Source: Henckelia pumila
Taxonomy: Eukaryota; Streptophyta; Magnoliopsida; Lamiales; Gesneriaceae
NCBI RefSeq assembly: GCF_033568475.1
Contig: NC_133123.1
Span: 17,656,622 to 17,720,621 of the forward strand
Direction: 5' to 3'
Length of the DNA: 64,000 nucleotides
Positions 58,717 to 64,000 of this stretch are shown here, one piece after another. A model generated the notes under the pieces. It saw only the letters and a list, made by a program, of their open reading frames with translations, made no database searches and was not told the origin of the DNA. Numbering within the stretch: the stretch's first letter is position 1; each line of letters starts with the position of its first letter. The position numbers and the translations under genes were made by a program.

Positions 58717-59797
58717 TTCTTGATTTTTTTTATGTTTTTTTTTTTAAAAAAAATAATGAACTAAGCATATAAAATTTATGATATCTTCATTTTATTACTC
58801 GCAGTTATTTATGATGGTAGCTAATCTAATGATTTACTACCACATGCAATTATTTATGAAGTTTCAAGAGTGAGCAATGAATTGAATTGTTAAAATAAAT
58901 GCTACATATAACGTATTTTACGATTAAAATAATTTACTCAATCGAACTAATTGAGCCATGTAATATACTCTCTTTAAGATCAACAAGTATCATTTACTTT
59001 ATATATTTAGTATCATATTTTCTTATTTTTTTTTACTAACATATTCTTATTAATTAAATTTTGAAAGAATGAATTAAATAACAATAAAATGAAGTGTTTG
59101 TAAACTTTATTTTCATATGATTTTTTTTTCATTTAGGTTAGTAATCAAGCATATTTACATGTTTGAGATAGAAAGAGAGCAACATTAAATCGATCACTAA
59201 AATAATCTCCATAATCTAACTAATCACGTAGAAGCATAAGTTAGTTAAGATGAACTAATCTATGCTACAGTACTAAGAGTAGAACTCCATGTGAATTTAA
59301 TTTTATATATATAAGATGTTCGCGTTGACATTTTAATACAAAAAGAAAGTATGGATTTTATTTTTAATTTTTTTGCAGTGATTTGTTATAGCAAAACGGG
59401 TGAGTTTTTCTCCGCGTCTAATATAGGATCTCTCAAGAAATTTTGTTGATTCATTTGATCGATGAAAAATTCTATGTTGGCATATTGGTACTACCCAATC
59501 TGCCAGATCCAATGGCCCCGGGCCATTGTGCACATCACATCATGGTAATGTGCACAATGTCAGGGCCGTTGGCAATGGATTGCCGTCCGGGCACTATCCC
59601 GGAGAGCAGCCAAGAATTTCCCTTAATCGACTATTTCAGCAGAACAAAACATTTAATTCCCTTTAAAACGTAGAGTATTTCGACAATGCTAAGTAACATT
59701 TTCAATAAATATATTGATGTGTATATTATTCATTGTTAAAATGATATTCAAGAATAAATATATAAAACACTCGTAAGCTTAAATTTCAATAGAGATT

Positions 59798-59836
<39 letters not shown>

Positions 59837-60155
59837 TAACATGAATTTAATTTCGTACCGTAATTAGAAGTTTGTGGCATTTTGGGAAATAACAAGAATG
59901 GAAAATAAGATCTTTGTTGCTCTCTCAATTATATGCATACATGCAGGTGTATTATGTATATAATAATAATAAAATATAAAAGTGAAAAAGAGTTCAATAA
60001 ATAAATAATTAGACATAAAAACAAGGGAGCATGGCTCACTCCAAATTTTTTTCCTTTCCCCTTTTGTGATTTACAAGCAAACCAAAAGCTCTCTCTGTAA
60101 AGCACGACGGTGCCGCCGCCGTGTACTCTGGCCGGTGGGGCCGACCCAGCTGAAG
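58717..60155. other. Intergenic DNA and 5' region of the LEA_2 gene
   Basis: AT-rich, with (TTA)n at 59799-59834. A 12-bp inverted repeat CATTGTGCACAT/ATGTGCACAATG lies at 59524-59559. A possible TATA (AAAATATAAAAGTG, ~59970) precedes the LEA_2 leader (about 60000-60155). Confidence 0.5.
59524..59559. repeat. Perfect 12-bp inverted repeat with 12-base loop
   Basis: CATTGTGCACAT ... ATGTGCACAATG, within a GC-rich patch (59505-59615) whose GGGCCGTT...GGGCACTA...CCCG wording resembles the insert of Tourist-like MITE B (~34110-34145). A fragment of the same dispersed family is likely. Confidence 0.6.
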
Positions 60156-60881
60156 ATGACTTCCAGACCCACCGCCCCAGCAGCTCCCACCACCTCCAAC
60201 GGTAACCACCACCGCCACTACTACCCACCCACCATCAGGTCCTCTAGTTCTTCTTCATCCGCCTCCTTCCGCGGCTGCTGCTGCTGCCTATTCCTCCTCT
60301 TCTCCTTCCTGGCCCTCCTCATTCTCGCCGTCATCCTCGTAATCGTCCTCGCCGTCAAGCCCAAAAAGCCCGAATTCGACCTCCAGCAAGTAGGCGTTCA
60401 GTACATGGGGATCAACCCCACCACGGCCTCCTCCGCCGTGGTCTCCCTCAACATCCGCATGCTCTTCTCGGCGGCGAACGACAACAAGGTCGGGATCAAG
60501 TACGGCGAGTCCAGATTCACCGTGATGTACCGCGGCATACCCCTGGGACGGGGGACGATCCCCGCGTTCTTCCAGCCCGCCCACAGCGTGAGACGGGTGG
60601 AGACCACCATTTCCGTGGACCGGGTGAATTTACTGCAAGCAGATGCTGCGGATTTGGTTAGGGATGCTTCGTTGAACGACCGGGTCGAGCTTCGGGTCGT
60701 CGGTGATGTCGGAGCCAAGATCCGGATCCTTGGTCTCAATTCTCCCGAGGTCCAGGTGACTGACTGATATTACCTACCTACCTATTTTTTTTTTCCCCCA
60801 TTACCTCTGGGATGTGCTAACATGCGCTCCGTCACACTGTTTGCTATAATGCGCGGTTGCTTAGCATCGCACTCCAACAAT

Positions 60882-60922
<41 letters not shown>

Positions 60923-61491
60923 TCATTTTCTTGATTGGTATGAACATGATTGGGGTTTGGTAACTGGTCGAGCCACGCGCGACACACTAACACTGTCCAC
61001 TTTTCCATATTCATAAATAAATAATTAGTTTATTTTTGCTAATTTCGAAATATTTTTTAATTTCCCCCCTACGACATTATTATACAAGAGTGCTTCTGCT
61101 TCACTTATTATTTGATTTGATTGATGTATTATTTAATTTATTTTGTTGGACTTTTAAGTTTTGTGATAAAAGAAAACAAAGATAGGGGATATATAGTGGA
61201 ATGTTTTTTTTTTTATTTGGCGTGATTTCCACGAAGAAAGAATATGAGGGAGCTAGTAATCATGTGGTCCCGTGCCATCGATGCGTATACTAGTTCGAAT
61301 TGTAACAAACCCGAGTGAATCTTTAGTTTTTGCCGATTAAGATATGTTTTGATAGTTATATGGATGTTAGCAAGTGATAGTGAAATGACTGGGCATATAT
61401 GCAGGTATCTGTGGATTGCAGCTTAGCCATCAGTCCAAGAAAGCAGACCCTAATATCGAAGCAGTGTGGATTTGATGGTCTTAGTGTATGA
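60156..61491 (+). CDS. LEA_2 / NDR1-HIN1-like (NHL) membrane protein, two exons
   Basis: Exons 60156-60755 and 61405-61491 (phase 0) give about 228 residues. The N-terminus is Pro/Ser/His-rich; then CCCC and a membrane segment LFLLFSFLALLILAVILVIVLAV (in pieces, ~48-70); then KPKKPEFDLQQVGVQ and a LEA_2 beta-sandwich (VSLNIRMLFSAANDNKVGIKY, ESRFTVMYRGIPLG). The second exon ends in the conserved NHL tail KQCGFDGLSV. NHL proteins sit in plasma or other membranes and take part in defence or stress; specific role unknown. Exon 1 is far more GC-rich than its surroundings. The in-frame Met at 60066 would add a 30-residue arginine/cysteine-rich leader not typical of the family, so 60156 is preferred. 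Confidence 0.9.
60756..61404 (+). other. Intron of the LEA_2 gene with a T37 tract
   Basis: Donor CCAG|GTGACT at 60755/60756, acceptor TATATGCAG at 61404. A run of 37 T occupies 60885-60921. If retained, translation stops three codons later. Confidence 0.82.
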
Positions 61492-64000
61492 TTAGAGATC
61501 ACATTTTGCTACTATCCCTTAAATTAAACACACTTACTCCACTCAACTTTTTTCTTTTCCACTTTTTTCTCTCTCAAATAACATATATAAGGTTATATTA
61601 ATTGAGAGTGGAGATTTTACAAAGTGAATTTTCACATGGGTTTTCAGCTGTCAGAAATTAAAATAATTTATAAAGAACCCAATTCTGACCAAGAATATGG
61701 AAAAAAGAATGGGTTGTTACCACAAAAGAAGAGCCATGGATGGATGTGTGCATGTACAAGGAAGAATGCTAGCTAGGAAGGGGGACTTTACAAGTTTAGT
61801 TCCTCAACTATCAAGTTTTGGACTCTTTGCTGATTCTTATTTTGTGTGTTGGGTCATTCCCACGCCCTCTTAATTTTACTTCATTTTATTGCATGCTAGC
61901 TAGTAGCTCCTTCTCAAATGTAACGGCCATATATATATTTTTTTCCCAGTCGTTTCAAATATCTAGTTTAGTTTCATTTTTTGTATCATTTTATTTATTT
62001 ATTTATTATTAGTATTATGAAGGTTATTTAAAATATTTTTAGAATTTTATGGCAAATGTTAACTTATATTGATAAAAAAAAATTAAACTTTTTTTTATAA
62101 AAAAAAAGTAAGGTCATTCTCAAATAACTTATTTTATCCACTTATTATAAGGTATTTGATCAAATTATTATCAAACAAATTTGAAGGGTTTATTAATAAA
62201 CTCCAAAAAGCATATGTTTGTTTTGTGGATTTTATAAGTTCATCCAAATATTTTTTAATTATTTTCAATTTTTTTTTAATCCTATTGAAAAAGGATATAT
62301 TGAAATTTCAAATTTATTTTTCCAATAAATTTCTCTGTTAGCGTGAAAAAACATATAAGTCTAAATATATAGAATAAATGGGGTACTATTTATTCTCGTT
62401 TTAAGGGCAATAGTCTATCAGTTGATCTAATTATTCATGTATTGACACACCTACACTATCATTCAATTTCCATATAATTACATAAATTGTCATCTTATTC
62501 TCCAACATTTCGGTTCAAAACAATTTTCTCATTTATTGCAATGTATCCTTGTTTTAACCTAGAGTGTACATCAATCATTTAACCTCATTCCAGTCCTAAA
62601 GACCTTGGCGATATCCTTCTTAATCCCCCAAAAATTTATTTAACTAAATAACCTTCGTTTGATTATAATTTGGAAATATAACCTTCTCAATTTTTTTTCT
62701 TTATTTTGTTTTTGCATTTTCTTTGTATTTGAAGGTCATTTTGCAAATTTTTTTTGAAAAAAGGTCATAAATCAAAAAATTTAGTTGATCAAGGTCATTT
62801 TTCAAACTCTCTCATTCGCCAAATGGAAAAACCCTTCAACTTGTTCTCCATCCATCTGTTGAATGGGAAATATGAGAAAACCCTTTCTTTCTTTCTTTCC
62901 TTTTTTTTTTTTCTTTTCTGATGGAAAAATTATTTGGACTTGTTCTTAATTGGCTATTCCCATTCAAAATGTTGCCTTAACAAAAGAAAAATTTACTAAA
63001 AGTGGAGGTAATATTTTTTTAAAAAAATAAAGTCGTACAAGGTTATATCAAAAAAAATATATGGATCAAGGTTATAAATCTAACTATTAGCTTCGATTGA
63101 TAATATCCTCTCACATTACTATGAAAGTGTATATTTACTACTTATTTAAAGTGTATTATATTTTAAAGTAGCGCATACTTAGTGGGATGAGATTACACAT
63201 GGATAAATCATACTAGAAGTATTAAAATGATTTTAAAGGATGTAGAATAATGATGGATAAACAATAACATGTTTACTTTGAGTTATTAATTTTGGGATTG
63301 AAATAATGATTGAAGGACGAATTATAGTTTTACTCTCTACTTATGATATATATAGTCTTATGCTTAATTTTGTATGCATATAATTTGGATTGAATTATTG
63401 ACGAAGTAAATTATTATTGATTCACATTGAGTCATTTTTATTTACAAAATTATTAGGTATAAAAATATGTATTTTTTAAAAAATAGATTACTTTGGTAAA
63501 CTGAGTTATATAAAAAAAAAAAGACAGAAATAAATTGGGAGGAAAACAAAGGAATTGAAGGAGGGTAGATTAGGATTTCTGTTTATTTTTTTCTATAAAT
63601 ATTATTTAGGATATATTATCTCTTATGTAATTAAGGATGATAAATCTCATGAAATCAAGGTTAAATGAAGCACCTTGAGATTTGAAGAGATTTGATTTTT
63701 GTAAGTAAACAATGGATGAGATTGTATTAATTAGCTCATCTTATTATTATCAAGCCAAGTAAACACACCTTAAATAAAAATTTGTGCCATATATTAATTA
63801 ACTTTCAACTAATTTGGGGAAAAAAATGAATTTACACTAATGCTCATTTTTTTTCACCTAAAAGAATTTGATACTTATTTGTATTTCTTATTCTTATCAG
63901 TAATTTGAAATTTATTTTTGTAATTTCCTAAAAAATATCATTTTTTAATCTTCTCTAGTATCTCTGTCGATATTTTTAAATTCAATTATATTTTTATCTT
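61492..64000. other. AT-rich intergenic DNA
   Basis: LEA_2 3' UTR probably to ~61650. The rest holds A/T runs and pyrimidine tracts (62883-62918), with no convincing gene, LTR or inverted-repeat element. Confidence 0.55.

Noticed and set aside
60288-60739. Minus-strand ORFs opposite the LEA_2 exon
   Set aside because: Shadows of a GC-rich coding exon.
1-64000. CRISPR arrays, operons, bacterial defence or prophage systems
   Set aside because: Spliced genes, plant retroelements and AT-rich intergenic DNA show a eukaryotic nuclear context; no regularly spaced short direct repeats with unique spacers were seen. The Sirevirus motif is irregularly spaced and palindromic.
1-64000. tRNA or rRNA genes
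   Set aside because: The only tRNA-like words are the two PBS sites and the SINE-like B box; no cloverleaf was found by eye.

Overview
The window reads as nuclear DNA of a flowering plant, most likely a eudicot. It is AT-rich, has spliced genes with GT-AG introns, plant-type F-box, DUF1644 and LEA_2 proteins, and many nested retrotransposons primed by initiator-tRNA-Met. The repeat types remind me of Lamiales (asterid) genomes, but that is an impression and not a demonstration.

Layout. 1-12211 is a decayed Ty3/gypsy chromovirus (Tekay/Del type, C-terminal chromodomain-like tail). Its 5' LTR is split by a related 3.4-kb solo LTR with a 5-bp target duplication. 12865-13429 is a non-autonomous Helitron. 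14450-16700 is an F-box/LRR gene (three coding exons). 18770-19048 is a broken bHLH (TT8/GL3-class) fragment abutting a Ty1/copia Sirevirus-like deletion derivative (19049-27006). 28021-28656 is a hAT MITE, and 29390-32860 a second solo LTR. 33294-34621 holds two abutting Tourist-like MITEs. 34875-35915 (minus) is a DUF1644 zinc-finger gene. 39280-44176 is a five-exon Vasculin/GPBP1-like gene. 45465-47498 is a hAT element carrying a third solo LTR. 47645-53540 holds two divergent LINE remnants with an LTR piece between them and a hAT MITE and a SINE-like repeat inside them. 53890-56410 is a pair of large inverted repeats. 57365-57888 is a broken transposase-associated-domain (CACTA-type) remnant. 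58363-58716 is a small membrane/coiled-coil ORF. 60156-61491 is a two-exon LEA_2/NHL gene. The rest is AT-rich intergenic DNA.

Only four or five loci look like working host genes: F-box, DUF1644, Vasculin-like, LEA_2 and perhaps the 58.4-kb ORF. They do not form an obvious pathway; the window is a typical gene-poor, TE-nested plant segment.

The most unusual signal is in the Sirevirus. A compound motif of four 7-bp half-sites (two GRTGTTG, then two of its reverse complement CAACAYC) recurs about 14 times across LTR, coding and non-coding parts, and in two reading frames. This suggests a nucleic-acid-level function. A second signal is an array of palindromes just upstream of a TATA box in the 46-kb solo LTR. 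A third is a hairpin/splice-like motif shared by otherwise different gypsy LTRs. All coordinates and repeats were read by eye; no alignment or database search was run.
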